Positions 53,594-60,290 of a stretch of 64,000 bases of DNA are shown here, one piece after another. Under the pieces are notes generated by a model. The model saw only the letters and a list, made by a program, of their open reading frames with translations, did no database searches and was not told the DNA's origin. Numbering within the stretch: position 1 is the first letter of the stretch; each line of letters begins with the position of its first letter. Made by a program: the position numbers and the translations under genes. This DNA is from Streptomyces sp. DSM 15324 (lineage in GTDB: Bacteria; Actinomycetota; Actinomycetes; Streptomycetales; Streptomycetaceae): NCBI RefSeq assembly GCF_001514285.1, contig NZ_KQ949034.1, forward strand, positions 43,845 to 107,844, read 5' to 3'.

Positions 53594-54094
53594 ATGGGGA
53601 CGAATGGATCGACCATGCTCGAGCCGTTACGGCAGGGCCTTCCGCCGCTTGATCCCGCGGCCGTGTCCAACGCCGCGTCCTGCGCACTGCCCGCCCGCTT
53701 CGAAGCGGTGCGCGAGGCCCGCCAGTTCACCAGGAGGACCCTGGGCCAGTGGGACGTGGGCGACCGCTTCGACGACGTCTGTCTGGTCGTCTCCGAGCTG
53801 GTGACCAACGCGCTGCGGCACGGGCTGCCCGAGGCCGCCCCGCTGCCGGCCGATCGGGGCCCGTCGGTGCGGCTGCATCTGCTGCGGTGGACCGAGCGGC
53901 TGGTGTGCGCGGTGCGCGATCCCAGTCACGACAGCCCGCTGCCCCAGGAGGGCGAGGACTTCTCGGCGGAGTCGGGCCGGGGGCTGTTCCTCGTCGACTC
54001 CTTCGCCGACGGCTGGGGCTGGCACCCGTTGTCGGGCGGCCTCGGCGGCAAGGTGGTCTGGGCGCTGTTCCGGCTGCACACGCCCACTCGGTGA
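53594..54094 (+). CDS. anti-sigma-factor-like ATP-binding protein (RsbW/HATPase_c_2)
   Basis: Protein of 166 residues with a histidine-kinase-like ATPase fold of the anti-sigma type: N-box VVSELVTNALRHG, G1-like VCAVRDPSHDSP and G2 ESGRGLFLVDSFADGWGW. The family includes RsbW and many Streptomyces regulators that bind sigma factors or anti-sigma antagonists. ATG at 53594 has GGGGAG upstream; the reading frame stays open further left but has no plausible start and poor codon use. It is the middle member of the XRE / ATPase / DUF397 module. Confidence 0.85.
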   Translation: MGTNGSTMLEPLRQGLPPLDPAAVSNAASCALPARFEAVREARQFTRRTLGQWDVGDRFDDVCLVVSELVTNALRHGLPEAAPLPADRGPSVRLHLLRWTERLVCAVRDPSHDSPLPQEGEDFSAESGRGLFLVDSFADGWGWHPLSGGLGGKVVWALFRLHTPTR

Positions 54095-54182
54095 CGGACC
54101 CGCGGCGCTCTTCGGCGCCGCGGTTCTACGCGCGTTGCTCCCGCTGGACGCGGTCCGGCCCCGCGGCGTGAGCGGCGGGGCG

Positions 54183-54413
54183 TCAGCTCGCGACGAGGTG
54201 GTCGAACTCGCCGTCCTTGATGCCCAGCAGCATCGCCTCGATCTCGGCGCGCGTGTAGACGAGCGCGGGGCCGTCCGGGAAGCGCGAGTTGCGCACGGCC
54301 ACGTCCCCGCCGGGCAGTCGCGCGAACTCCACGCAGGACCCCTGCGAGTTGCTGTGCCGGCTCTTCTGCCAGGCAACCCCGTACAGCTGTGTGGCCGTCA
54401 TGCCGTTGTACAC
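54183..54413 (-). CDS. DUF397 protein
   Basis: Small protein of about 76 residues: AWQKSRHSNSQGSCVEFARL, GDVAVRNSRFPDGPALVYTRAEIEAMLLGIKDGEFDHLV. This is the full DUF397 pattern. DUF397 proteins accompany WhiJ-like XRE regulators and are thought to antagonise them; this one lies convergent to the ATPase gene. GTG at 54413 follows a GGGGGG stretch; an ATG four codons later is also possible. Confidence 0.88.
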   Translation of the reverse strand: MYNGMTATQLYGVAWQKSRHSNSQGSCVEFARLPGGDVAVRNSRFPDGPALVYTRAEIEAMLLGIKDGEFDHLVAS

Positions 54414-54814
54414 GTCGTGCCCCCCGTCAACGTGGTGGTCCACAGGTCGCTCCCTGGTGGTGCACTGGCTCGTGTGGCCATTGGTGCGGTGGTCAACTGT
54501 CCCGGATCATAACCCCGTTCATGTGCAGTTGCATGAGCAGATGCACGTGCACGAGGGGTGGTGGCACGGTTACAGCTTTGACGCCTGCTTTACCCGGGCC
54601 GGAAAGTAGTCCGGATCGAACCACTCGTGCACTAGGGACAGACGCTCGCCGCGCCCGTCCTGTTCCCTCGACCCCCCTGACCAGCACCGTTTTCCCCGTT
54701 TCGGGCGGTCCCGGAAGGCGGACGCGAGCACTCCGGTCCATCCGGTGGACGCACCTCCGGACGTGGGGGTTCCGCGGGTCCCGCCCGGAGGATCCGGAAA
54801 TGGCCCCTGCCCCG

Positions 54815-54878
54815 TGCACAGGGGCGGGGAAAGCACTCGCCCCTGTGCACGACCCTCACGGTCGTGCACAGGGGCGAA
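54815..54878. promoter_or_regulatory. three alternating GTGCACAGGGGCG copies forming alternative hairpins
   Basis: Copy 1 (54815-54827) and copy 3 (54865-54877) are direct; copy 2 (54839-54851) is inverted. Copy 2 can pair with copy 1 (loop 11 nt) or with copy 3; the second option extends to a perfect 18-bp stem (54838-54855 with 54861-54878, loop CTCAC). The pairings exclude each other, as in attenuators, though a double terminator is the simpler reading. Confidence 0.65.
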
Positions 54879-54899
54879 TCCGGTCGGACGGGAGAACCC

Positions 54900-54931
54900 C
54901 CGCGCCTCGGCCGGACGTCCGAGGCGCGGGA
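54900..54931 (-). terminator. terminator of the rpsR operon
   Basis: Perfect 12-bp stem CCCGCGCCTCGG / CCGAGGCGCGGG with an 8-nt loop, 67 bp after the rpsR stop. Confidence 0.8.
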
Positions 54932-54998
54932 GGGGCGATGTCCGGCCGGTCTGGACGGGTCGACCGGTTTCCCTCGGACGATGACGAGCGTCTCGGGC

Positions 54999-55232
54999 TC
55001 AGCGGCTGCCGTACGGCAACAGGGCCATCTCGCGGGCGTTCTTGATCGCGCGGGCCAGCAGTCGCTGCTGCTGGGCGGAGACCCGGGTGACCCGCCGGCC
55101 GCGGATCTTGCCGCGGTCGGACAGGAACGCCCGCAGCAGGTCGGTGTCCTTGTAGTCGATGGAGACGACACCCGCCCGGTCCAGGGGGTTGGGGCGGGGC
55201 TTCGCGGGCTTGCGGTCGGCCTTGCGGGGCAC
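54999..55232 (-). CDS. rpsR: 30S ribosomal protein bS18 (paralogue)
   Basis: Ribosomal protein S18 of 77 residues: PRKADRKPAKPRPNPLDR, IDYKDTDLLRAFLSDRGKI, RVTRVSAQQQRLLARAIKNA, LLPYGSR. No cysteine is present, consistent with a zinc-independent copy used under zinc limitation. GTG at 55232 has GGAGG nine bases upstream, inside the end of the cobW-like gene region, from which it is separated by 4 bp. It is the last gene of the leftward rpmG-rpmE-cobW-rpsR operon. Confidence 0.94.
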   Translation of the reverse strand: MPRKADRKPAKPRPNPLDRAGVVSIDYKDTDLLRAFLSDRGKIRGRRVTRVSAQQQRLLARAIKNAREMALLPYGSR

Positions 55233-55236
55233 GGGG

Positions 55237-56427
55237 TCAGACCTCCAGGAGGGTGTCGAAGGCGGGCGGCAGCCGCTTCCAGGCGTCGCGGCCGCCGGCG
55301 TACTCGGCGTCGGTGAGCAGACAGGTCTCCAGCAGCCGTTCGAGCCCGTCTCGGTCGAGGCCGGGGGACGTGAAGACCAGGTGCTGACAGCAGTCGCCGT
55401 GCTCGGGGTGCCAGTCCAGCGCGGCGGCGGCCCGGCGCACCGGCGGCACCAGGTCCCAGGCCGCGTCCGGGAGCGCGGCGAGCCACGGGCCCGCCGGCTC
55501 CACACACAGGGCGCCGCCCGCCGCGTCCCAGTGCAGCAGCACGTCGGGCCTGTCGGCGAGCCAGAACCGGCCCCGGCTGCGGGCGGCGGCGCACGTCAGG
55601 TCCTCCAGCGCCGCGTACAGCCGCTCCGGGTGGAACGGGCGGTCGCGGTGCCACACGAGGGTGGCGACCCCGTGCGCGTCGGCCTCGGCGGGGAGCAGCG
55701 CGCAGGCGGGGTGCTGTGCGGCGGCGGCCGCCTCGACGTCGAAACCGGCGAGGGCGGCCGCCGCCAGGGCGGACGGGAGGGAAGAAGTGCCGGATGCATA
55801 TGCACGTGCGGATGCATCCGCCGCCCGGTCGGACTCCCGCGGAACGGGGATCCGGCGGGCGGTCGGGTGCAGCTGGGCGAGCAGCTCCCGGTCCTCGTCG
55901 TCGGCCTCCGGGGAGTCGACGACGGCCAGCACGGGGGCGTACTCCAGCTGCCGGGCGAAGGTGTCGGCGACGGTCCGCCGGTCGGTGGCGGCCGCGGCGA
56001 GGCCCACGTCGGCGAGGTCGTCGCCGTTGCCGAGGTACGGCAGCAGCAGCGCCGGGTCGACGGCGGTGATCACCTGGGTGACGGTGAGGCCGCCGGCCGC
56101 CACCACCTCGGTCATGGCCTTGGGCTCGACGGAGTCCCACAGCTCGACGATCGCGAGCCGGGTGCCGCCGTCGTCCTCCAGCCGGCGCAGTTCGGGGACC
56201 AGGTCCTCGCGCAGCGCGCAGCAGGCGCAGTCGTCGATCAGGGGCGTCTCGCCGGCGGAGCGGACTCCGCGGGCGTCGCGGACGGTCCGTACGACCGTGC
56301 CGGCGGCGGCCGTCGCCAGGTCGTGGTGGAGGACGACGCCGTCCGGCACCTCGGCGAGCAGGCGGGCCACCGTCGCCCGGCGGGCGTCGGCGTGCAGCCC
56401 GCCGACGACCACGACGGACAGGCTCAC
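55237..56427 (-). CDS. CobW/COG0523-like metallochaperone without a Walker A loop
   Basis: Protein of 396 residues in a zinc-limitation operon. The COG0523 metal motif is present as DDCACCALREDL (Cys67, Cys69, Cys70), followed by ELWDSVEPKAM and a CobW C-terminal domain with GRFWLADRPDVLLHWDAAGG and TSPGLDRDGLERLLETC. The N-terminus, where the GTPase loop GxxGxGKT should be, reads VVVVGGLHADARRATVARLL, so the Lys-Ser/Thr pair is missing and GTP hydrolysis is doubtful. GTG at 56427 overlaps the rpmE stop by 4 bp. It is likely a zinc chaperone or storage partner rather than a normal GTPase. Confidence 0.87.
   Translation of the reverse strand: MSLSVVVVGGLHADARRATVARLLAEVPDGVVLHHDLATAAAGTVVRTVRDARGVRSAGETPLIDDCACCALREDLVPELRRLEDDGGTRLAIVELWDSVEPKAMTEVVAAGGLTVTQVITAVDPALLLPYLGNGDDLADVGLAAAATDRRTVADTFARQLEYAPVLAVVDSPEADDEDRELLAQLHPTARRIPVPRESDRAADASARAYASGTSSLPSALAAAALAGFDVEAAAAAQHPACALLPAEADAHGVATLVWHRDRPFHPERLYAALEDLTCAAARSRGRFWLADRPDVLLHWDAAGGALCVEPAGPWLAALPDAAWDLVPPVRRAAAALDWHPEHGDCCQHLVFTSPGLDRDGLERLLETCLLTDAEYAGGRDAWKRLPPAFDTLLEV
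55795..55818 (+). repeat. TGC-phased hexamer array inside the cobW-like gene
   Basis: Four consecutive hexamers (TGCATA, TGCACG, TGCGGA, TGCATC) on the plus strand, resembling the arrays at 53495-53518 and 54522-54551. In the gene (minus strand) it encodes part of DASARAYASG. Confidence 0.55.
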
Positions 56428-56687
56428 GAACCGCCCCGCTTCCCGTACCGGCGCTCGAAGCGCTCGACGCGGCCGGCGGTGTCCAGGACGCGGGCGGTGC
56501 CGGTGTAGAAGGGGTGGCTGACGTCCGAGATCTCGACGTCGACGACCGGGTAGGTGCGGCCGTCCTCCCACTCGATCGTCCGCTCGCCGGCGGTGGCCGC
56601 CAGGGTGGACCGGGTGAGGAAGGCGTAGTCCGCGGCACGGTCCCGGAAGACGACCGGGCCGTAGGGCGGGTGGATCGACGCGCGCAT
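56424..56687 (-). CDS. rpmE2: 50S ribosomal protein bL31, type B (zinc-independent)
   Basis: L31 of 87 residues, the length of type B. It reads MRASIHPPYGPVVFRDRAA, FLTRSTLAATAGERTIEWEDG, YPVVDVEISDVSHPFYTG and RVERFERRYGK. It has no cysteines, whereas zinc-binding L31 has a CxxC pair. Under zinc starvation this form replaces the zinc form and frees the metal. It starts 2 bp after rpmG and overlaps cobW by 4 bp. Confidence 0.95.
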   Translation of the reverse strand: MRASIHPPYGPVVFRDRAADYAFLTRSTLAATAGERTIEWEDGRTYPVVDVEISDVSHPFYTGTARVLDTAGRVERFERRYGKRGGS

Positions 56688-56689
56688 GG

Positions 56690-56854
56690 TCAGCGCTCCT
56701 CTCGGAAGTCGACGTGGCGGCCGGCGACCGGGTCGTACTTCCTGAGGGTCATACGGTCCGGGTCGTTGCGGCGGTTCTTGCGGGTGACGTACGTGAAGCC
56801 GGTCCCCGCCGTGGACCGGAGCTTGACGACCGGGCGGAGTTCGTTGCGTGCCAT
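56690..56854 (-). CDS. rpmG: 50S ribosomal protein bL33 (zinc-independent)
   Basis: Short gene of 54 residues: MARNELRPVVKLRSTAGTGF, YVTRKNRRNDPDRM, LRKYDPVAGRHVDFREER. Length and sequence fit L33; no CxxC is present, so it is the C-minus form. It is the first gene of the leftward Zur-type operon, 2 bp before rpmE. A possible Zur box lies at 56868-56884, directly upstream. Confidence 0.95.
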   Translation of the reverse strand: MARNELRPVVKLRSTAGTGFTYVTRKNRRNDPDRMTLRKYDPVAGRHVDFREER

Positions 56855-56867
56855 GCTGGTATCTTAC

Positions 56868-56884
56868 TGAAAATGACATCCATT
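56868..56884. promoter_or_regulatory. probable Zur box between divergent ribosomal operons
   Basis: TGAAAATGACATCCATT contains the dyad AATG-ACATC-CATT and the TGAAAATGA left half of Streptomyces Zur boxes. It sits midway between rpmG (leftward, from 56854) and rpmB (rightward, from 56917), so one zinc-bound Zur dimer pair could silence both operons. Confidence 0.75.
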
Positions 56885-56916
56885 AGCGATAGCTGGCAGA
56901 GAGAGGTGCGTCACCC

Positions 56917-57153
56917 ATGTCCGCGCACTGCATGCTGACCGGGGCGCAGCCCGGGTTCGGCAACCGGATCTCGCACTCCCACCGGCGGACGTCCCGCCGT
57001 TTCGACCCCAACGTCCAGTCCAAGCGGTACTGGCTGCCCAGCGAGGGGCGCCGGGTACGGCTGCGGCTGAGCGCGCGCGGCATCAAGACGGTCGACGCGA
57101 TCGGCGTCGAGGCGGCGGTGGCGCGGATCCGCGCCCGTGGCATCCGGGTCTGA
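56917..57153 (+). CDS. rpmB2: 50S ribosomal protein bL28 (paralogue)
   Basis: L28 of 78 residues: SAHCMLTGAQPGFGNRISHS, RRTSRRFDPNVQSKRYWLPS, VRLRLSARGIKTVDAIGV. Only one cysteine occurs, so the zinc-binding cysteine set of the C-plus form is absent. It begins the rightward half of the zinc-limitation cassette, sharing the proposed Zur box with rpmG, and is followed by rpsN after 16 bp. Confidence 0.94.
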   Translation: MSAHCMLTGAQPGFGNRISHSHRRTSRRFDPNVQSKRYWLPSEGRRVRLRLSARGIKTVDAIGVEAAVARIRARGIRV

Positions 57154-57169
57154 AGGAGCTGAGGGTCCG

Positions 57170-57475
57170 ATGGCGAAGAAGAGCAAGATCGCGAAGAACG
57201 AGCAGCGGCGGGAGACCGTGGCCCGGTACGCCGCACGGCGGGCCGAGCTGAAGGAGATCCTGCGGCGGCCCTCCGCGACGGAGGCCGAACGGCTGGCCGC
57301 CCGGCGGGAACTCGGCCGCCAGCCGAGGGACGCGAGCGCCACGCGCGTACGCAACCGGGACCAGGTGGACGGGCGTCCGCGCGGTTACTTCCGGGCGTTC
57401 GGACTGTCCCGGCTGGGCCTGCGGGAGCAGGCGCACGCCGGGTGTCTGCCGGGGGTGCGCAAGGCTTCCTGGTAG
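57170..57475 (+). CDS. rpsN2: 30S ribosomal protein uS14 (long, zinc-independent)
   Basis: S14 of 101 residues, the long C-minus form: MAKKSKIAKNEQRRETVARY, RRAELKEILRRPSATEAER, RNRDQVDGRPRGYFRAFGLS and LREQAHAGCLPGVRKASW. The short zinc form (61 residues, two CxxC) is different. GAAGGAG precedes the ATG at 57170. No strong terminator follows; a small GGCGC/GCGCC hairpin lies near 57480. Confidence 0.95.
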   Translation: MAKKSKIAKNEQRRETVARYAARRAELKEILRRPSATEAERLAARRELGRQPRDASATRVRNRDQVDGRPRGYFRAFGLSRLGLREQAHAGCLPGVRKASW

Positions 57476-57606
57476 GGCCGGCGCGGCGGCGCCACAGGCG
57501 GGTGCCGGGCGGTCACCGGCCGTCCCCGGGGTTTCGGGCGGGGCTGCTGGTAGCTTGCTGCGGTCCTTCCCCTCCGGCCCGGCCGGCGACAGCTTGGGAG
57601 CTTGCA

Positions 57607-58137
57607 GTGACTTCGGCGATCTACGCGCGCGGCGCGTCCCGTCGGCCGGTTCGGGCCGTGGCGGCCGTGGCGGCACTGGCGGGCGCGCTCGCGCTCACCG
57701 GGTGCGGCGGCGGGTCCGACGACGACGGCTCCTCGGCGATCCCGTCGGCGGCCCCCGCCACGGCGACCGCCGACACCGGCGGGGCCACCGGCACCTCGGG
57801 CGGCGCCACGGCCTCCGCGTCGAACGGCCTGGAGGGCAACTGGCTGGCCACGGCGGACGGCGAGTCCGTCGCGCTGATCGTCACCGGGAAGCAGGCCGCC
57901 CTGTTCGCCACCGGCGGGACCGTGTGCAGCGGGACCGCCGTCGCGTCGGCCGGGATGCAGATGATCTACCTCAAGTGCCCCACCGGCTCCAAGGACCGGA
58001 CGACCGGCATGGTCGACTCGGTCGACGGCGACACCCTGAAGGTGACCTGGTCGGGCGCGGCGGGCAAGGAGACGTTCACCAAGGCCGAGGACGGCAAACT
58101 GCCCCCGGGGCTGCCGACGGCCGGGGCCGGTTCCTGA
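57607..58137 (+). CDS. lipoprotein of unknown function
   Basis: Secreted protein of 176 residues. A signal peptide (basic ARGASRRPVRAV, hydrophobic AAVAALAGALAL) ends in the lipobox LTGC, so it should be anchored to the membrane as a lipoprotein. A Gly/Ser/Thr/Ala linker follows, then a compact domain with GNWLATADGESVALIVTGKQ, a Cys pair (GGTVCSGT and LKCPTG) and GMVDSVDGDTLKVTWSG. I do not recognise the family. GTG at 57607 has GGGAG upstream. Confidence 0.8.
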   Translation: MTSAIYARGASRRPVRAVAAVAALAGALALTGCGGGSDDDGSSAIPSAAPATATADTGGATGTSGGATASASNGLEGNWLATADGESVALIVTGKQAALFATGGTVCSGTAVASAGMQMIYLKCPTGSKDRTTGMVDSVDGDTLKVTWSGAAGKETFTKAEDGKLPPGLPTAGAGS

Positions 58138-58186
58138 GCGAGCGGTCGGCGCGCACGGCACCCGGGGAGTGCGGGCCCGGGTGGGG

Positions 58187-58209
58187 GCGCGCGGCGAGGT
58201 GCCGCGCGC
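58187..58209. terminator. hairpin between the two lipoprotein genes
   Basis: Perfect 9-bp stem GCGCGCGGC / GCCGCGCGC with loop GAGGT, 50 bp after the first lipoprotein stop and 49 bp before the next start. Confidence 0.55.
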
Positions 58210-58257
58210 GTACGTGATGATCCTTCCAGCACCGCCACACACCTCAGGGGACCTCTC

Positions 58258-58803
58258 ATGCGCGCCGTTCCGATCACCCTCACCGCCCTCACCGCGGCCC
58301 TGCTGCTCACCGCCTGTTCCGGCGGCGACGACAGCGGCTCGGACGACAGCGGGAGCAAGGCCTCCGCGTCCGCCGGCGCGGCCGCCGGTTCCGCCTGCAC
58401 CTTCGACGGCCTGGGCCGGGAGGTCGGCCCGGTCGACGCCGCCCCGGCCGCCGGGGACACCGGCAACGTCACCGTCACCCTCACCAACAAGGGCGCCGAG
58501 TGCACCCTGGACGGCTTCCCCGCCGTCGGTCTCTCCGCCGGCGGCGACCCGACGAGCGTGCCGCAGGACCCGGCCGCCCAGAAGCAGAAGGTGACCGTCC
58601 CGGAACAGGGCACGGTCACCTTCACGATCACCTACGTCCGCGGCGAGAGCGGCGACAAGAGCCTCGCCGTGAAGACGGCGAAGTTCAGCCTGCCGGGCTC
58701 CGACAGGACCGAGAGCTTCCCGTGGTCCTACGGCGACGTCTCGCTGAAGACCGCGGGCGCGCCGGACGCCTCGGTGGGCGCCTTCACGCAGGCCGGCGAC
58801 TGA
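58258..58803 (+). CDS. DUF4232 lipoprotein
   Basis: Lipoprotein of 181 residues. Signal peptide MRAVPITLTALTAALLL with lipobox LTAC, an acidic Ser/Gly/Asp linker, then a DUF4232 domain: VTVTLTNKGAECTLDGFPAV, QKVTVPEQGTVTFTITYVRG, FSLPGSDRTESFPWSYGDVSL. The domain is an immunoglobulin-like fold with a disulfide-forming Cys, common on actinomycete surfaces, function unknown. Confidence 0.87.
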   Translation: MRAVPITLTALTAALLLTACSGGDDSGSDDSGSKASASAGAAAGSACTFDGLGREVGPVDAAPAAGDTGNVTVTLTNKGAECTLDGFPAVGLSAGGDPTSVPQDPAAQKQKVTVPEQGTVTFTITYVRGESGDKSLAVKTAKFSLPGSDRTESFPWSYGDVSLKTAGAPDASVGAFTQAGD

Positions 58804-58809
58804 CCCGCC

Positions 58810-59919
58810 TCACGGCAGCCGCGGCCGGGCGGCGACCTGCGCCCGGTCGGCGGCCTCGGCCCCCTCGGTCCAGCCCGCCTCGTCGGTGACGCCGCGCAGC
58901 CTCGTGGTGACCGTCTCGGGGAACATGCGGTCGGTGGCGGCCGTGACGGCGACCTCCCGGGTGGCGAGGACCGGGAGCAGGTCCTCGCCCGCGGCGTTCT
59001 CGGTGGCGGCCGCGACCTCGGCGAGCCGCGTCCCGACCCGATGGGCGTACGCGGCGAGGAAGGACTGCCGGAAGGTCTTGGTCCGCCTGCGTCCGCCGGC
59101 CCGCTGCGCGGCCTCCGCCTTCACCATCGCCGACTGCGCCTGCACCAGCAGCGAGCTGTGGAGCAGCTCCACCGCCACCAGATCGGCCTCGAAGCCGACG
59201 ACCGTGGAGAAGCAGAAAGGTTCGTTCCAGACGGCCCGGCAGTGGTTGGCGGACGCGACCGCGTCCAGCAGCATCGCCTTGGCCTGCTCGTACGGCGGCT
59301 CGACCCCGATCCGGCAGGCGGCGGGCGCGTCCGGGTCGGGGGCCGCCGCGTCGAGCAGCGCCTCGTCGACACTGTGCCGGGCCATCAGCTCCTGCGCCTT
59401 CGCGGTGAGCGCCTCCGCCTCCTCCGGATAGCCGGTGGCCTCCGCCTTGGCGAGCAGCGCGCGGATCCGGGTGAGCATGCGGGAGTCGGAGCGCCGGCCG
59501 GGTGCCGGCCGGGGCTCCTGGAGGGGTTCCAGGGACGGCAGGCGCAGCAGGAGCCGGTAGAGCTCCAGGACCGTGGTGGCGTACGAGAAGCGGTCGGCGC
59601 GGGCCGGGGCCTCGGCGGGCAGCTCGGTGAGCTGGGCGGTCCAGCGGGGGCCGCGCGCCTTGTCGTCCGGTGCCTGCGCGCGGATCAGCGCGGCCAGCAC
59701 GCGCACGTGGACGTCCTCCAGCTCCCGCCGCACGAACCGTACGAGATCGGCGGGCTGCCAGCCGCGCTGCCAGGCGCCCGCCACGAACTCCCGGCCGCGC
59801 CGGTCGAGTTCGGCGTCGGCGGAGGGGTCGGCGGCGAGGAGGGAGGCGCCGGTGTCGAGGGCGGTGTCCACGGCGTCGTAGAGGGCGGTCCGGAAGGCGG
59901 TGTCGACGGTGCTGCTCAC
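58810..59919 (-). CDS. DUF2786 protein
   Basis: Protein of 369 residues. The recognisable part is the DUF2786 helical segment LTRIRALLAKAEATGYPEEAEALTAKAQELMARHSVDEALL (only its pattern is given; residues about 148-190). Around it are an N-terminal helical region (WQRGWQPADLVRFVRRELED) and a C-terminal region with SFLAAYAHRVGTRL and conserved His-rich FETV-type helices. DUF2786 occurs in phage-associated and actinomycete proteins without known activity. It faces the Clp_N gene across the 370-bp repeat region. Confidence 0.83.
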   Translation of the reverse strand: MSSTVDTAFRTALYDAVDTALDTGASLLAADPSADAELDRRGREFVAGAWQRGWQPADLVRFVRRELEDVHVRVLAALIRAQAPDDKARGPRWTAQLTELPAEAPARADRFSYATTVLELYRLLLRLPSLEPLQEPRPAPGRRSDSRMLTRIRALLAKAEATGYPEEAEALTAKAQELMARHSVDEALLDAAAPDPDAPAACRIGVEPPYEQAKAMLLDAVASANHCRAVWNEPFCFSTVVGFEADLVAVELLHSSLLVQAQSAMVKAEAAQRAGGRRRTKTFRQSFLAAYAHRVGTRLAEVAAATENAAGEDLLPVLATREVAVTAATDRMFPETVTTRLRGVTDEAGWTEGAEAADRAQVAARPRLP

Positions 59920-60253
59920 CGGTCGATCGTGTCACGCGCGCGGGGAGGGTGGATACGGAGGACGGATGCGGGGGCGGATACGGAGGGCGGGCGCGGAGGA
60001 CGGACTCGGAGAGGCGGGCGCGGAGGGGCGGGCTCGCAGGGGCGGGCGCGGAGGGGCGGGCTCGCAGGGGCGGGCTCGCAGGGGCGGGCTCGCAGGGGGG
60101 CTCAGAGGGGCAGACACGGAGGGGCGGGCGCGGAGGAGGGACGCCGGGGCGGGTGCGGAGAACGGGCGCGGAGGGGCGGACACGGGGGGCGGGTGCGGAC
60201 GACGGGCGCGGACGACGAGGGCGGAGGACGGGGGCCGTTGCTGACAACCCGCG
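59920..60253. repeat. G-rich low-complexity region with six 14-bp tandem repeats
   Basis: The gap between the DUF2786 and Clp_N genes is almost free of T and strongly G-biased on the plus strand. Six tandem 14-mers of the type AGGGGCGGGCTCGC occupy 60010-60093; degenerate relatives (GGCGGAT, GGGCGCGGA) run from 59950 to 60235. The GGGG-C-GGG blocks could form G-quadruplexes. Open frames crossing it translate into Gly/Arg/Ala repeats and are not believable genes. Confidence 0.85.
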
Positions 60254-60290
60254 GTTGACACCTCGGGGGTGTCAACTTACGGTTGACGCA
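60243..60290 (+). promoter_or_regulatory. palindrome-covered, apparently leaderless promoter of the Clp_N gene
   Basis: -35 TTGACA (60255-60260), 17-bp spacer, -10 TACGGT (60278-60283), and the A of the ATG at 60290 seven bases after the -10, so transcription should begin at the start codon. A perfect dyad GTTGACACC-TCGGG-GGTGTCAAC (60254-60276) covers the -35 and spacer; a third GTTGAC lies at 60282-60287. Binding there would block RNA polymerase. Confidence 0.75.

Larger units (their letters stand above)
54414..54998. other. 585-bp gene-free region with TGC hexamers and alternative hairpins
   Basis: Nothing here reads as a protein gene. From left: an array of five TGC-phased hexamers at 54522-54551 (leftward), which shares 17 bp with the array at 53493; three copies of GTGCACAGGGGCG in alternating orientation at 54815-54877; and a terminator hairpin at 54900-54931. 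The left part is the DUF397 promoter region, the right part the 3' end of the rpsR operon. A small RNA could hide in the middle but no promoter was clear. Confidence 0.6.

Noticed and set aside
59941..60247. Open frames across the G-rich repeat
   Set aside because: They encode only Gly/Arg/Ala repeats generated by the 14-mer and have no plausible start.
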